The notes: a model not told the origin generated them from the letters alone. A DNA stretch of 64,000 nucleotides from Cellulosimicrobium sp. Marseille-Q4280 (GCF_943181405.1 NZ_CALPBY010000003.1:496001-560000); one strand, 5' to 3'. Numbered from the stretch's first letter, positions 42,967 to 53,198 are shown. Numbers and translations: made by a program.

Positions 42967-43625
42967 CGCCGGCACCCTTCGGTTCGGGCGAGGCGGCGCC
43001 CCGACCGGCCGGCACCCGGGTCACGGGCGACGACGTCCGCACGGCGGCGACCTGGCTCACGGGACGACTCGAGCGCCACGAGGGCGCCGCGTTCGACGCG
43101 CAGGCCGGACCGGTGCGCTGGTCGTGCTGGACGACGGCGGAGCACGTGGTCGACGACCTGGTGGCGTACGCGCTGCAGCTCGCCGCGCTCCCCCGCCTGG
43201 CGTACGTGCCCCTCGTCGGGCCCCGCGGCGAGGACGAGATCGTGCACGTCGACCGGGAGACGGGCACCGCTGGCCTCGTCGAGGCGCTGCTCGGTGGCGC
43301 CGAGCTGCTCGCGACGCTCGTCGAGACCCGGCCCGGCGACGCGCGCGCCTACCACCCGTACGGCCTCTCGGACCCGGAGGGCTTCGCCGCGATGGGCGTC
43401 GTCGAGGTCCTCGTGCACGGGCACGACCTCCTCCTCGGCCTCACGGGCGAGGACGTCCCCTTTCCTGCGGGCGTGGCGCCCCGCGTCCTGGCGCGCCTCT
43501 TCCCGGACGTGACCGTGCAGGCCGGCGAGGACCCGGACCTGGTCCTGCTGTGGGCCACGGGTCGCGGCGAGCTGGCCGGGCGTGCGCGACGCACGCGGTG
43601 GCGCTGGGACTCGACGGTGCGGTGA
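42963..43625 (+). CDS. Mycothiol-dependent maleylpyruvate isomerase-like (DinB/MDMPI) protein
   Basis: 220 residues. The N-terminal helical bundle (VRTAATWLTGRLERHEGAAF, TTAEHVVDDLVAYALQLAAL) and GVVEVLVHGHDLLLGL, with candidate metal-binding histidines in TAEHVV and VHGHD, match the MDMPI_N/DinB-like family that uses mycothiol. The C-terminal part is short. GTG start at 42963 overlaps the methyltransferase stop. The precise reaction is unknown. Confidence 0.72.
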   Translation: MTPAPFGSGEAAPRPAGTRVTGDDVRTAATWLTGRLERHEGAAFDAQAGPVRWSCWTTAEHVVDDLVAYALQLAALPRLAYVPLVGPRGEDEIVHVDRETGTAGLVEALLGGAELLATLVETRPGDARAYHPYGLSDPEGFAAMGVVEVLVHGHDLLLGLTGEDVPFPAGVAPRVLARLFPDVTVQAGEDPDLVLLWATGRGELAGRARRTRWRWDSTVR

Positions 43626-43665
43626 CGACCCCCGGGGAACGACGAGCGGTGGCGGGCCGTCGCGC

Positions 43666-44643
43666 TCAGGCGGTGCGCCGGACGCGACGCCGCACGGCAC
43701 CGCGCGCCCGCTCCAGGGTCGACACCCGCCGGAACGTCGCGGACCGCTCGTCGAGTGCCGCGACCTCGTCGTCCGCGAGGTGGACCGACGCGGCCTCGAC
43801 GTTCTTCTCGAGCTGCTCGACGCTCGACGCACCCGGGATCGCGAGCACGTTCGGCCGCGCCACGACCCAGGCCAGCGCGGCCTGCGAGGCGGACAGGTCG
43901 TGCGCCTCGCCGACCTGCCGCAGCGTGTCGAGCAAGGGCGCGAGGCGTTCGAGGTTCTCCGGCGCGAACACCGGGTTGGCACGACGCACGGCGTCCTGCG
44001 GACGGTGGCCGGAGGTGTACCGGCCCGAGAGCACGCCCTGGCCGAGCGGGCTGTAGGCCACGACGACACGACCCTCGGCCCGCGCCCACGGCAGGAGGTC
44101 CTCCTCGGGTGCCCGGTGGACGAGCGAGTACTCGACCTGGTTACTGACGACCGCGCCCCCGAGGGCGCGCTCCGCGGCCTGCCACCGGTCGAGGGAGTAG
44201 TTCGAGACACCCACCTGGTCGACGAGCCCCGTGCGCTGCAGCGCGCCCATCCCGCGCATCGTGGTCCCGTCGCGCACCACCGGGTTCGCCTGGTGCACCT
44301 GGTACAGGTCGATCCGGCGGACGCCCAACCGGTCCGCGGACGCGACGGCACGCTGCTCGACGACCGGCGCGAGCGGCAGCAGCGGGAAGATCTTGGTGGC
44401 CACGACGACCTCGTCCCGACGGTCGCCGAGCGCCTCGCCGAGTATCCGCTCGCTGCGCCCGAACCCGTAGAGCTCCGCACTGTCGAAGAACGTCACGCCG
44501 AGGTCGAGCGCACGCCGGACGATCTCCCCGGCCTGCCGGTCGGCGAAGTCGTCGCCGTAGCCCCACTCGCGCGAGCCGAACTGCCACGTGCCGAGGCCGA
44601 TCACGGAGGCGGGGACGTGGGTACCGAGGTCCAGGGTGCGCAT
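43666..44643 (-). CDS. Aldo/keto reductase
   Basis: NADPH-dependent oxidoreductase with a TIM barrel, 325 residues. Catalytic tetrad in FFDSAELYGFGRSE (Asp, Tyr), VVVATKIFP (Lys) and YQVHQANP (His). NADP site IPGASSVEQLEKN at the C-terminus. ATG 44643 has GGAGAG upstream. The substrate is unknown. Confidence 0.92.
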   Translation of the reverse strand: MRTLDLGTHVPASVIGLGTWQFGSREWGYGDDFADRQAGEIVRRALDLGVTFFDSAELYGFGRSERILGEALGDRRDEVVVATKIFPLLPLAPVVEQRAVASADRLGVRRIDLYQVHQANPVVRDGTTMRGMGALQRTGLVDQVGVSNYSLDRWQAAERALGGAVVSNQVEYSLVHRAPEEDLLPWARAEGRVVVAYSPLGQGVLSGRYTSGHRPQDAVRRANPVFAPENLERLAPLLDTLRQVGEAHDLSASQAALAWVVARPNVLAIPGASSVEQLEKNVEAASVHLADDEVAALDERSATFRRVSTLERARGAVRRRVRRTA

Positions 44644-44710
44644 CGGGACACTCTCCGACGACGCCGTCCCCGCGGCAAGCGGACGGGTCACCCGTGCACG
44701 GCCCGGGACG

Positions 44711-45646
44711 TCAGCCGGCCGTGGCGTTCGCCGCGGCGGCGATGCGCCGGGCGCCGGACGACAGCGCCGTGCCGTCCTTCCAGACCATCCGCAGGCGCCG
44801 TCCCAGCTCGAGCCCCGGGACGGCGAGGCGGACGAGCGCACCCCGGGCGACGTCGTCGGCCACGGCGAGGCTCGAGAGCACGGCGACCGCGCCGCCGTGC
44901 TGCACCGCGGTCTTGAGGGCTGCGGTCGACCCGAGGTACGGCAGGTGGTCGGGCAGGCGCTCGCCGAGGGTGGCGAGACCCCGCTCGAGGGTCTCGCGGG
45001 TCCCGGAACCGCCCTCGCGCACCACGAGCCCGCCGGAGAGCAGCTCGTCGACGCGCAGCGCGCTCCGGCGCGCCCAGCGGTGCCCGGGACCGACGACGAC
45101 CACGAGCTCGTCGTGCGCGACGGTGCGGCTGCGGAGACCGCGGCGCAGGGTCGCGCTCTCGACGAACCCGAGCTCGACGTCGCCCGCGAGCACGAGGCTC
45201 GTGACCTCCGTCGAGTTGCGCACGACGAGCTCGACGTCCGGGGCGTCCCGCGGCGACCGCGCCGACGCGTCCGTCAGGGCGAGACGCGCGAGCCACCGCG
45301 GCGCGAGGTACTCCGCGACCGTGAGGCTCGCCGCGACCCGCACCCGTTCGGCGGGCTGCTCGCGCAGCGACGCGACGGAGGTCTCGAACCGGTCGGAGGC
45401 GTCGATCACCTCGCGCGCCCACGCCGCGGTGGCGCGGCCGGTCTCGGTGAGACGGGCACCGCGCGTCGTGCGCTCGAGGAGCTCCAGCCCGAGCCTCCGC
45501 TCGAGCGCCCGCAGCCCGGCCGACGCCGTCGGCTGCGCGACGCCCAGCGCACGGGCGGCGGCACTGATCGACCCGTGCGAGTCCGTCGCGACGAGCAGCT
45601 CGAGCGCGCCGAGCGGTGTGCGGTGGTCGCGCGACGTCGAGGCCAT
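44711..45646 (-). CDS. LysR-family transcriptional regulator
   Basis: 311 residues. N-terminal helix-turn-helix LELLVATDSHGSISAAARAL, then VAQPTASAGLRALERRLGLE; C-terminal effector domain (VRVAASLTVAEYLAPRWLAR, VELGFVESATLRRGL, VVREGGSGTRETLERGL). Divergent from a YeiH-type exporter, which it probably activates. The LysR/CysB-like link with YeiH suggests a sulfur or oxidised-organic effector, which is inference. ATG 45646 lies 6 bases behind TAGGGT, inside a palindrome. Confidence 0.91.
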   Translation of the reverse strand: MASTSRDHRTPLGALELLVATDSHGSISAAARALGVAQPTASAGLRALERRLGLELLERTTRGARLTETGRATAAWAREVIDASDRFETSVASLREQPAERVRVAASLTVAEYLAPRWLARLALTDASARSPRDAPDVELVVRNSTEVTSLVLAGDVELGFVESATLRRGLRSRTVAHDELVVVVGPGHRWARRSALRVDELLSGGLVVREGGSGTRETLERGLATLGERLPDHLPYLGSTAALKTAVQHGGAVAVLSSLAVADDVARGALVRLAVPGLELGRRLRMVWKDGTALSSGARRIAAAANATAG

Positions 45647-45661
45647 AGGTCCACCCTATGG
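45643..45661. promoter_or_regulatory. LysR-type palindrome over the lysR -10 and start codon
   Basis: CCATAGGTCCACCCTATGG has perfect 7-base arms. On the minus strand it contains both the TAGGGT -10 box and the ATG of the lysR gene, so LysR binding here should block its own transcription. The divergent exporter starts 55 bases away. Confidence 0.65.
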
Positions 45662-45715
45662 GTGCCGAGCCAGCTCGGCCTTCCGGCGCAGGCCGGCGAG
45701 CGGCAGCCTGGGAGC

Positions 45716-46819
45716 ATGACCACCACCCGGCCGTCGACCGAGCCCACCCGGCACGACGCGCGCCCGGCGCCGACCGGCTCGGGTCGCGCCACGCGCCTCG
45801 CGCCCGGACTCGCCGTCGTGGCCGTCGCCACCGTGGTCGTGCTGGCCGGCTCCCGGATCGTCCCGACGGTCTCGCCGCTCGTCGTGGCCCTGGTGCTGGG
45901 CGCCGTGGTGGGCTCCGTCGTGGTCGGGCGGGCCCGCCGTCCGCGGACCGCGGCCCGGCTCGCCGGGCTGCGTCCGGGGATCGCGTGGACGACGACGACG
46001 GTCCTGCGGACGGGCGTGGTCCTGCTCGGGCTGCAGCTGTCGGTCCCGGAGGTCCTGGCCCTCGGCTGGCGCGGGCTCCTCGTCGTGACGACGACGCTCG
46101 TCGTGACGTTCGCGGGCACGCTCGCGCTCGGTCGGCTGCTGCGCGTCCCCCGCGCCACGTCGCTGCTCGTCGCCACGGGGTTCTCGATCTGCGGCGCGGC
46201 GGCGATCTCGGCGATGCAGGGGGTCGTCGCGCGGCCGGGGCGCACCCCCGCCCAGGTCCGCGAGGACGACGACGCCGTCGCCACCGCGCTCGCGCTCGTC
46301 ACCGTCTACGGCACCCTCGCGATCGTCGCGCTGCCCTGGCTCGCCCGACTCCTGCACCTCGACGACGCGCAGGCCGGGCTGTGGATCGGCGCGAGCGTGC
46401 AGGAGGTCGCACAGGTCGTCACCGCGGCGGGCACGGTATCGGCCGCCGCGCTCGCGACCGCGACCGTCGCGAAGCTCGCGCGCGTCGCGCTCCTCGCGCC
46501 GATCGTGACCGGCGCCGGGCTCGTCGCGGCCCGCACCGGGGCGCCGGGCGGACGGACGCGCGTCGCGCCCGTGCCGTGGTTCGTCGTCGGGTTCCTCGTG
46601 GCGGTGGGGTTGCGCAGCGCGGGCGTCGTGCCGCAGCCGGTGCTCGACGCGGGCTCTGCGCTCATGACGGTGGCGTTCGTCGCGGCGATGTTCGCGCTCG
46701 GCCTCGGCGTCGACGTGCCGCGCCTCGTGCGCACCGGCCGGCGCGCGCTCGTCCTCGGGGCCCTCTCGGCGGCCGTCGTCACGACGACGTCCCTCGCCGC
46801 CGTCCTGCTCCTCACCTGA
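45716..46819 (+). CDS. YeiH/UPF0324-family putative sulfate exporter
   Basis: 367 residues with about ten membrane helices. Family motifs: VVALVLGAVVGSVVVG, LRPGIAWTTTTVLRTGVVLLGLQLS, LLVATGFSICGAAAISAM and GLWIGASVQEVAQVVTAAG. YeiH-type proteins are usually annotated as putative sulfate exporters and are induced by LysR proteins next door; taurine-linked members are known. ATG 45716 is 6 bases behind CAGCCT without a ribosome site. Confidence 0.9.
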   Translation: MTTTRPSTEPTRHDARPAPTGSGRATRLAPGLAVVAVATVVVLAGSRIVPTVSPLVVALVLGAVVGSVVVGRARRPRTAARLAGLRPGIAWTTTTVLRTGVVLLGLQLSVPEVLALGWRGLLVVTTTLVVTFAGTLALGRLLRVPRATSLLVATGFSICGAAAISAMQGVVARPGRTPAQVREDDDAVATALALVTVYGTLAIVALPWLARLLHLDDAQAGLWIGASVQEVAQVVTAAGTVSAAALATATVAKLARVALLAPIVTGAGLVAARTGAPGGRTRVAPVPWFVVGFLVAVGLRSAGVVPQPVLDAGSALMTVAFVAAMFALGLGVDVPRLVRTGRRALVLGALSAAVVTTTSLAAVLLLT

Positions 46820-46904
46820 CCGGAGCCCGCCGAGACGTGAGATCCCGTCCGGTCCCGTGCGGATAGGGGGCGGAGGATCACTTCTCGGCGGATGCGGGGC
46901 GTGC

Positions 46905-46941
46905 TAGGTTCGAGGAACGCGATGCGGTGGGAGCGCTTCCA
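46905..46941 (+). promoter_or_regulatory. Cellulase promoter with CelR-type operator
   Basis: A TAGGTT -10 candidate (46905-46910) is followed by TGGGAGCGCTTCCA (46928-46941), which differs at one base from the perfect palindrome TGGGAGCGCTCCCA bound by CelR (LacI family) in Thermobifida. Its position just after the expected transcription start fits repression relieved by cello-oligosaccharides. Confidence 0.75.
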
Positions 46942-46993
46942 TGGCGCCTCTCACCCCCGCGAGTCTCGTCAGTGTCGACGAAAGGACTCCCTC

Positions 46994-49900
46994 GTGCACC
47001 GCACCCGATCCCTCGCTCTCGCCGCGGCTGCCGCGCTGCTGCTCCCGCTCGCCGCGCCGGCCGCGGCCGACGTCGTCGACGGTGACTTCGACGACGGCGG
47101 CGGCGCCTGGTGGTCCACACCGGACGTCACCACCGCCGTCACCGACGGCGCGCTGTGCGCCGACGTGCCGGCAGGCGGCGACCCGTGGGCCCACATCGTC
47201 GGCCAGGGCGGTGTCGACCTGCCCGCCGGCAAGTGGTCGCTGACGTTCACCACCACCGGCGACGGCCCGGTCCGCGCGAACGTCGCGCGGGACTACGCCC
47301 CGTATGACGCGTATGGGACGCTCGCGCTCGCTCCGGGTGCCGCGACCGGCACGCACACCCTGACGTTCGACGTCGCGCAGGACGAGTCGCAGGCCCAGGT
47401 CGCGTTCCAGCTCGGTGGCCACGACACGGCCTGGACGTTCTGCCTCGACGACGTCTCGCTGGTCCCGGCCGGGACGGAGCACCTGCCCCGGACCGACTTC
47501 GCGGACGGCAGCGACCCGTGGTGGTACTCGCGCCCGACGGGGATCGACACCTCCTCGGGCGCGGCGTGCGTGGACGTCCCCGGCGGCGTCGGCACCTACG
47601 ACGCGATCCTCGGCGTCAACGACCTCGAGCTGCCCGCGGGCGACTACGTCGCGCGGTACACGGGTACGGGCGACGGGCCGGTGCGGGCCGTCGTCGGGCT
47701 CCAGGTCGACCCGTACACCGCGTACGGCGAGGCGTCGGGGACGACCGGCGAGCTCGCCTTCACCCTCCCCGGTCCCGACGACGGAGGCGCGGAGACCTAC
47801 CCGCAGACGCAGATGGCGTTCCAGCTCGGCGGCGCGAGCGAGGCGTGGACGTTCTGCCTCGAGACGGTGTCGCTGGTCTCGGGAGCCACGCTGCCGCCCT
47901 ACGAGCCGGACACCGGCCCGCGCGTACGCGTCAACCAGGTCGGCTACCTCGCCGACGGGCCGCAGCGCGCGACGCTCGTGACCGACGCCGTCGACGCCGT
48001 CGCCTGGGAGGTCCGGGCCGGCGAGGAGGTCGTCGCCTCGGGCGAGACGACGCCGTCGGGCGCCGACCCGTCGTCGGGCGAGACCGTGCACACGATCGAC
48101 CTCGGGACGCTGCCCGCGGGCACGTACACGCTCGTCGCCGACGGCGAGACGTCCCACCCGTTCGACGTCGGGACCACCGCCTACGACGCGCTGCGGTACG
48201 ACGCGCTCGACTACTTCTACCTCGCCCGCTCGGGCACCGAGATCGACGCCGACCTCGTCGGCGAGGAGTACGCGCGGCCCGCCGGGCACGTCTCCTCCCC
48301 CGCCGACGGCGCGACCAACCAGGGCGACCTCGACGTCCCGTGCCAGCCCGCGGACGACCCGGTGCAGCCGTACGAGGAACCGTGGACGTGCGACTACACG
48401 CTCGACGTCGTCGGCGGCTGGTACGACGCCGGCGACCACGGCAAGTACGTCGTCAACGGCGGCATCGCGACCGCGCAGCTCCTCGCGACCTACGAGCGGT
48501 CCCTGCACGCCGCCACCCGCGACGCCGGCGCGCTCGCCGACGGGACGCTCGCGATCCCCGAGGCCGCGAACGGGGTCCCCGACGTGCTCGACGAGGCGCG
48601 GTGGGAGCTCGAGTTCCTGCGGTCGATGACGGTGCCCGCCGGCGAGCCGCTGGCCGGCATGGTCCACCACAAGGTGCACGACAAGGGCTGGACCGGACTG
48701 CCCCTGCTGCCGCACGAGGACCCGCAGACGCGATACCTGCACCGCCCGTCCACCGCGGCGACGCTCAACCTCGCCGCGACCGCCGCCCAGGGCGCCCGCC
48801 TCTTCGCGGCCCACGACGCGGACTACGCGGAGGCGCTGCTCGCCGACGCGCGCACGGCGTGGGCCGCGGCGCTCGCCACCCCGGACCTCTACGCGCCCGC
48901 GGCCGACGGTGCCGACGGCGGCGGTCCGTACGACGACGCGGACGTCTCCGACGAGTTCTTCTGGGCGGCCGTCGAGCTGTACCTCACGACCGGCGAGCGG
49001 ACGTTCGCCGACTACGTCCACGCCCATCTGGACGACGTCACCGACACGATCGGGCGCGGCGGGTTCAGCTGGGGACAGGTGGGCCCGCTCGGGCTCATCG
49101 ACCTCGCGACGGTGCCGAACGGGCACCCCGACCGGGACGCCGCGCGGGACGTCGTGCTCGACGGCGCGGACGCGATCCTCGCGGTCCAGCAGGACGGGCC
49201 GTGGGGCGCCGCCTACGCCGGCGAGGAGGACGGCACGTACGTCTGGGGGTCGAACAGCTCGGTGCTCAACGCGCAGGTGGTGCTCGGCACGGCGTTCGAC
49301 CTCACGGGCGACGTCGCGTACCGCGACGCCGTGATCGAGTCCACGGACTACCTGCTCGGGCGGAACGCGCTCAACCTGTCGTACGTGACGGGGTACGGCG
49401 AGGTCTTCGCGGAGAACCAGCACTCGCGCTGGTTCGCAGCGCAGCTCAACCCGGAGCTCCCGCACCCGCCCGCCGGGTCGGTGGCGGGCGGGCCGAACTC
49501 CGACGCGCCCACGTGGGACCCCACGATGCAGGGGCTCTTCCCCGACGGCTGCGCGCCGCAGACCTGCTACGTGGACGACATCACGTCGTGGGCCAGCAAC
49601 GAGATCACGATCAACTGGAACTCCGCGCTCACGTGGGTCGCCTCGTTCCTCGCCGACCAGGGCCAGGGCGAGGTCGTCGCGCCGACGTGCGAGGTGTCGT
49701 ACACCGAGCACGGGTCGTGGCCCGGCGGGTTCAACGCCCAGCTCTGGCTGCGCTCGACCAGCGGTCCGCTCGACTGGTCGGAGCTCACGTGGTCGTGGGT
49801 CGGTGACCAGCGCGTCACGCGCCAGGCGTGGAGCGCCGGGTGGTCGCAGGACGGCGAGACGGTCACCGCGACCTCGCTGCCCTGGAACGCCCGCGCCGCG

Positions 49901-50017
49901 AAGAAGGTGACGGTCGGGTTCATCGGCGACCCGGGCTCGTTCGCGTCGCCCCAGCCCGAGCAGTTCTGGCTGGACGGCGCGCCGTGCCGGACGGTCGGCC
50001 GGACGGTCAGCCGGTAG
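46994..50017 (+). CDS. CenC-like GH9 cellulase with two CBM4 and one CBM2
   Basis: Secreted modular cellulase, 1007 residues. Signal peptide to about 25 (ALAAAAALLLPLAAPAAA), two CBM4-type modules (about 27-155 and 165-300, both ending AWTFCL-[DE]), an Ig-like CelD_N domain (about 308-395, from RVRVNQVGYLADGP), the GH9 catalytic domain (about 396-890) with the nucleophile/base Asp in GGWYDAGDHGKYV (near 474) and the acid Glu in SNEITINWNSAL (near 868), and a C-terminal CBM2 (898-1007). The order matches Cellulomonas fimi CenC except for the CBM2. GTG 46994 follows AAAGGA. It hydrolyses beta-1,4-glucan. A CelR-type operator precedes it. Confidence 0.95.
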   Translation: MHRTRSLALAAAAALLLPLAAPAAADVVDGDFDDGGGAWWSTPDVTTAVTDGALCADVPAGGDPWAHIVGQGGVDLPAGKWSLTFTTTGDGPVRANVARDYAPYDAYGTLALAPGAATGTHTLTFDVAQDESQAQVAFQLGGHDTAWTFCLDDVSLVPAGTEHLPRTDFADGSDPWWYSRPTGIDTSSGAACVDVPGGVGTYDAILGVNDLELPAGDYVARYTGTGDGPVRAVVGLQVDPYTAYGEASGTTGELAFTLPGPDDGGAETYPQTQMAFQLGGASEAWTFCLETVSLVSGATLPPYEPDTGPRVRVNQVGYLADGPQRATLVTDAVDAVAWEVRAGEEVVASGETTPSGADPSSGETVHTIDLGTLPAGTYTLVADGETSHPFDVGTTAYDALRYDALDYFYLARSGTEIDADLVGEEYARPAGHVSSPADGATNQGDLDVPCQPADDPVQPYEEPWTCDYTLDVVGGWYDAGDHGKYVVNGGIATAQLLATYERSLHAATRDAGALADGTLAIPEAANGVPDVLDEARWELEFLRSMTVPAGEPLAGMVHHKVHDKGWTGLPLLPHEDPQTRYLHRPSTAATLNLAATAAQGARLFAAHDADYAEALLADARTAWAAALATPDLYAPAADGADGGGPYDDADVSDEFFWAAVELYLTTGERTFADYVHAHLDDVTDTIGRGGFSWGQVGPLGLIDLATVPNGHPDRDAARDVVLDGADAILAVQQDGPWGAAYAGEEDGTYVWGSNSSVLNAQVVLGTAFDLTGDVAYRDAVIESTDYLLGRNALNLSYVTGYGEVFAENQHSRWFAAQLNPELPHPPAGSVAGGPNSDAPTWDPTMQGLFPDGCAPQTCYVDDITSWASNEITINWNSALTWVASFLADQGQGEVVAPTCEVSYTEHGSWPGGFNAQLWLRSTSGPLDWSELTWSWVGDQRVTRQAWSAGWSQDGETVTATSLPWNARAAKKVTVGFIGDPGSFASPQPEQFWLDGAPCRTVGRTVSR

Positions 50018-50801
50018 GAGCGAGCACCGCGGGCAGCTCGTCGAGCCCGTGCACCACAAGGACGCCCGACGCGCGGGCCGCCTCCGGGTCCTCCGGGTGC
50101 GGCCCGCCGCGGCGGGTCCCGGGCCGGTCGAGCCAGACGCCGAGGAGCCCGGCCGCGAGCGCCGCGCGCGCGTCGACATCGAGCTCGTCGCCCACGTACG
50201 CCGTGCGCGCCGGGTCGGTGCCGAGGCGGCGGCACGCCTCGGCGAACACGCCCGGGTCGGGCTTGCCGAAGCCGAGGGTGTCGACGCCGACGAGCAGGGG
50301 GACGTCGGGCAGGCCCGCGGCGGCGAGCTTGCGGGTCTGGAGCTCGACGCGCGCGTTCGACAGCGAGCCGACGCGGATCCCGGCGGCGGTCAGCGCGTCG
50401 ACGACCGGGCGCGCGTCGTCGAAACCGGTCCACGAGGCCTCGAACGTGCCCCAGAAGAGGTCCTTCCAGTCCACGTACGCCGCGTCGTCGAGCAGGCGGC
50501 CGCCGAAGGTCGCCTGCAGCTCGTTGGCGCGCGCCATGCGCTGCGCGTCGAAGTCGATCTCACCGCGCGTGTAGGCCCGGTAGTGCTGGTTCGGGTCGGC
50601 GCGCCACAGCGCGAGGACCTCGTCGTAGCGGTCCTCGGGCAGGTGCGGCAGCCAGACCCGGGACGCCGCGGTGATCGCCGCCGCGAACGCGGCCATCGTG
50701 TCGACGAGCGTGTCGTCGACGTCGAACAGCACGCCGTCCAGCGCCCGGCCCGGCGACTCCACGGCAGTGCCGCCACCCACCGGTGCAGGGAGACCGCTCA
50801 C
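50007..50801 (-). CDS. HAD-superfamily hydrolase
   Basis: Predicted phosphatase, 264 residues, with HAD motifs [39 protein letters not shown] and [20 protein letters not shown]. It belongs to the small-molecule phosphatase group (subfamily IA). GTG 50801 overlaps the gltX stop, so it is translated after GluRS. Its 3' end overlaps the cellulase end by 11 bases (convergent). Confidence 0.9.
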   Translation of the reverse strand: MSGLPAPVGGGTAVESPGRALDGVLFDVDDTLVDTMAAFAAAITAASRVWLPHLPEDRYDEVLALWRADPNQHYRAYTRGEIDFDAQRMARANELQATFGGRLLDDAAYVDWKDLFWGTFEASWTGFDDARPVVDALTAAGIRVGSLSNARVELQTRKLAAAGLPDVPLLVGVDTLGFGKPDPGVFAEACRRLGTDPARTAYVGDELDVDARAALAAGLLGVWLDRPGTRRGGPHPEDPEAARASGVLVVHGLDELPAVLAPTG

Positions 50802-52294
50802 AGCGCGGCCCGCAGGCTCACGAGGCGCGCGAGCGTCGACTCCTTGCCGAGCAGCTCCATCGACTCGAACAGCGGCGGGGAGACGCGACGGCCGCTGACG
50901 GCGACGCGCAGCGGCGTGAACGCGAGGCGCGGCTTGATGCCGAGACCCTCGACGATCGCGGCGTTCAGCGCGGCCTGGATCGGCTCGGCCGTGAAGTCGT
51001 CGACGTCCCCGAGCGCGGCGACGGCGGCGTCGAGCACCGGGGCCGCGGTGTCCTTGAGGGCGGACCGGGCGTCGTCCTCGATGACGAGCGCGTCGTCGGC
51101 GGTGAAGAGGAACCCGAGCATCCCGACGGACTCGCCGAGGAGCACCATGCGCTCCTGGACGAGGGGCGCCGACGCGGTGAGGAGGTCCTGGTGGCGCTGC
51201 TCGAGGTCGGCGAACGAGTCGGCGGGGACGAGGCCACCGGCGTGCAGGTACGGCACGAGGCGGTCGCGGAAGTCCTCCGGCGCGAGCATCCGCACGTGCG
51301 TGGCGTTGATCGCCTCGGCCTTCTTGAGGTCGAAGCGCGCCGGGTTGGGCAGCACGTCCTGCACGTCGAACGCGGCGACCATCTCGTCGACCGAGAAGAT
51401 GTCGTTGTCCGGCGAGATGGACCAGCCGAGCAGCGCGAGGTAGTTGAGCAGGCCCTCGGGCGTGAAGCCGCGCTCGCGGTGCAGGAAGAGGTTCGACTCC
51501 GGGTCGCGCTTGGAGAGCTTCTTGTTGCCCTCGCCCATGACGTACGGCAGGTGGCCGAACTCCGGCATCACGCCCGCGACGCCGATCTCGAGCAGCGCCC
51601 GGTACAGGGCGATCTGGCGCGGGGTCGAGGACAGCAGGTCCTCGCCGCGCAGCACGTGGGTGATGCCCATGAGCGCGTCGTCGACGGGGTTCACGAGCGT
51701 GTAGAGCGGCTGGCCGTTGGCGCGCACGAGCGCGTAGTCCGGCACCGAGCCGGCCTTGAAGGTGATCTCGCCGCGGACGAGGTCGGTGAACGTGATGTCC
51801 TCGTCGGGCATCCGCAGGCGCAGGACGGGCTCGCGGCCCTCGGCGCGGAACGCCGCCTTCTGCTCGTCCGTGAGGTCGCGGTCGAAGTTGTCGTACCCCT
51901 TGGTCTTGATCCCCGCGGCCGCGTTGCGCGCGTCGGACTCCTCCGGGGTCGAGAACGACTCGTAGACGTACCCGCCCTCGACGAGCCGCCGGATGACGTC
52001 CTGGTAGAGGTCCGCACGCTGCGACTGCCGGTACGGCGTGTGCGGGCCACCGACCTCGACGCCCTCGTCCCAGTCGAGGCCGAGCCAGCGCAGCGCGTCG
52101 AGGAGCTGCTGGTAGCTCTCCTCGCTGTCGCGCGCGGCGTCGGTGTCCTCGATGCGGAACACGAACGTGCCGCCCACGTGCCGCGCGTACGCCCAGTTGA
52201 ACAGCGCGGTGCGGATGAGCCCGACGTGCGGCGTCCCGGTCGGGGACGGGCAGAAGCGGACACGGACGGGCGAGGAACCAGGTGCGGGGATCAC
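50798..52294 (-). CDS. gltX: Glutamyl-tRNA synthetase
   Basis: Class I synthetase charging tRNA-Glu (and in actinobacteria usually tRNA-Gln as first step of the amidation route), 498 residues. HIGH-type motif [16 protein letters not shown] near the middle, and [20 protein letters not shown] 52294 lies 7 bases behind TAGGCT (52302-52307), giving a leaderless mRNA. The window also carries tRNA-Gln(CTG) and tRNA-Glu(CTC). Confidence 0.96.
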   Translation of the reverse strand: MIPAPGSSPVRVRFCPSPTGTPHVGLIRTALFNWAYARHVGGTFVFRIEDTDAARDSEESYQQLLDALRWLGLDWDEGVEVGGPHTPYRQSQRADLYQDVIRRLVEGGYVYESFSTPEESDARNAAAGIKTKGYDNFDRDLTDEQKAAFRAEGREPVLRLRMPDEDITFTDLVRGEITFKAGSVPDYALVRANGQPLYTLVNPVDDALMGITHVLRGEDLLSSTPRQIALYRALLEIGVAGVMPEFGHLPYVMGEGNKKLSKRDPESNLFLHRERGFTPEGLLNYLALLGWSISPDNDIFSVDEMVAAFDVQDVLPNPARFDLKKAEAINATHVRMLAPEDFRDRLVPYLHAGGLVPADSFADLEQRHQDLLTASAPLVQERMVLLGESVGMLGFLFTADDALVIEDDARSALKDTAAPVLDAAVAALGDVDDFTAEPIQAALNAAIVEGLGIKPRLAFTPLRVAVSGRRVSPPLFESMELLGKESTLARLVSLRAAL

Positions 52295-52371
52295 GGGCCC
52301 CAGCCTAGTGTCCGGGCCGGACGCCCACCTCGGGCGCCCGGCCCGGACGACCGGACCCGGGCGGCGGGCGC

Positions 52372-53154
52372 TCAGGCCCGGCGGACCACGGGGTTGCTCA
52401 GCACGCCGATGCCCTCGACCTCGCACTCGACACGGTCCCCGACGTCGACGAGCCCGACGCCCGCGGGCGTGCCCGTGAGGATGACGTCGCCCGGCAGGAG
52501 CGTCATGGCCTCGGAGACGTACGACACGAGGAACGGGATGTCGAACACCATGTCGCTCGTGCGGCCGTCCTGCTTCGTCTCGCCGTTCACGCGGCTGCGG
52601 ACGCCGACGTCCTCGGGGTCGAGGTCGGTGTCGATCCACGGGCCGAGCGGGCACGAGGAGTCGAAGCCCTTGGCGCGGGCCCACTGGCCGTCGGTGCGCT
52701 GGGCGTCGCGCGCGGTGACGTCGTTGGCGACGGTGTAGCCGAGCACGTAGGCCGAGGCGGCCTCCGGCGTGACGTCCTTGGCGAGCCGGCCGATGACGAC
52801 GGCGAGCTCGGCCTCGTACGAGACCTCCTGCGAGAAGTCGGGCAGGACGATCGGGTCGTCCGGGCCGACGACCGACGTGTTCGGCTTGAGGAACAGCAGC
52901 GGGCTCGACGGGACGTCGTTGCCCATCTCCTTCGCGTGGTCCGCGTAGTTGCGGCCCACCGCGACGATCTTCGAGCGCGGGATCACCGGCGCGAGGAGGC
53001 GCACGCCGTCGCCCAGCTCGACCCGCTCCCCCGTCGGCGTGACGGGCATGTAGAGCGGGTCGCCCGTGAGGACCGCGAGGTACGTGCGGTCCCCCTCCTG
53101 CTGGACGAGGGCGTAGCGGGGATCGTCTCCGGTGGTGAATCTCGCGATGCGCAC
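52372..53154 (-). CDS. Fumarylacetoacetate hydrolase-family protein
   Basis: 260 residues. The FAH fold motifs [29 protein letters not shown], and the metal-binding acids in [12 protein letters not shown] are present, then [27 protein letters not shown]. Members are acylpyruvases, hydratases or oxaloacetate decarboxylases; the reaction is not settled. GTG 53154 is 6 bases behind TAGCCT with no ribosome site. It lies upstream of gltX on the same strand. Confidence 0.92.
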   Translation of the reverse strand: MRIARFTTGDDPRYALVQQEGDRTYLAVLTGDPLYMPVTPTGERVELGDGVRLLAPVIPRSKIVAVGRNYADHAKEMGNDVPSSPLLFLKPNTSVVGPDDPIVLPDFSQEVSYEAELAVVIGRLAKDVTPEAASAYVLGYTVANDVTARDAQRTDGQWARAKGFDSSCPLGPWIDTDLDPEDVGVRSRVNGETKQDGRTSDMVFDIPFLVSYVSEAMTLLPGDVILTGTPAGVGLVDVGDRVECEVEGIGVLSNPVVRRA

Positions 53155-53198
53155 GGGCCCAGGCTATCGGCCGGGCGCCGGCGCCACCGCGTCGGCGC

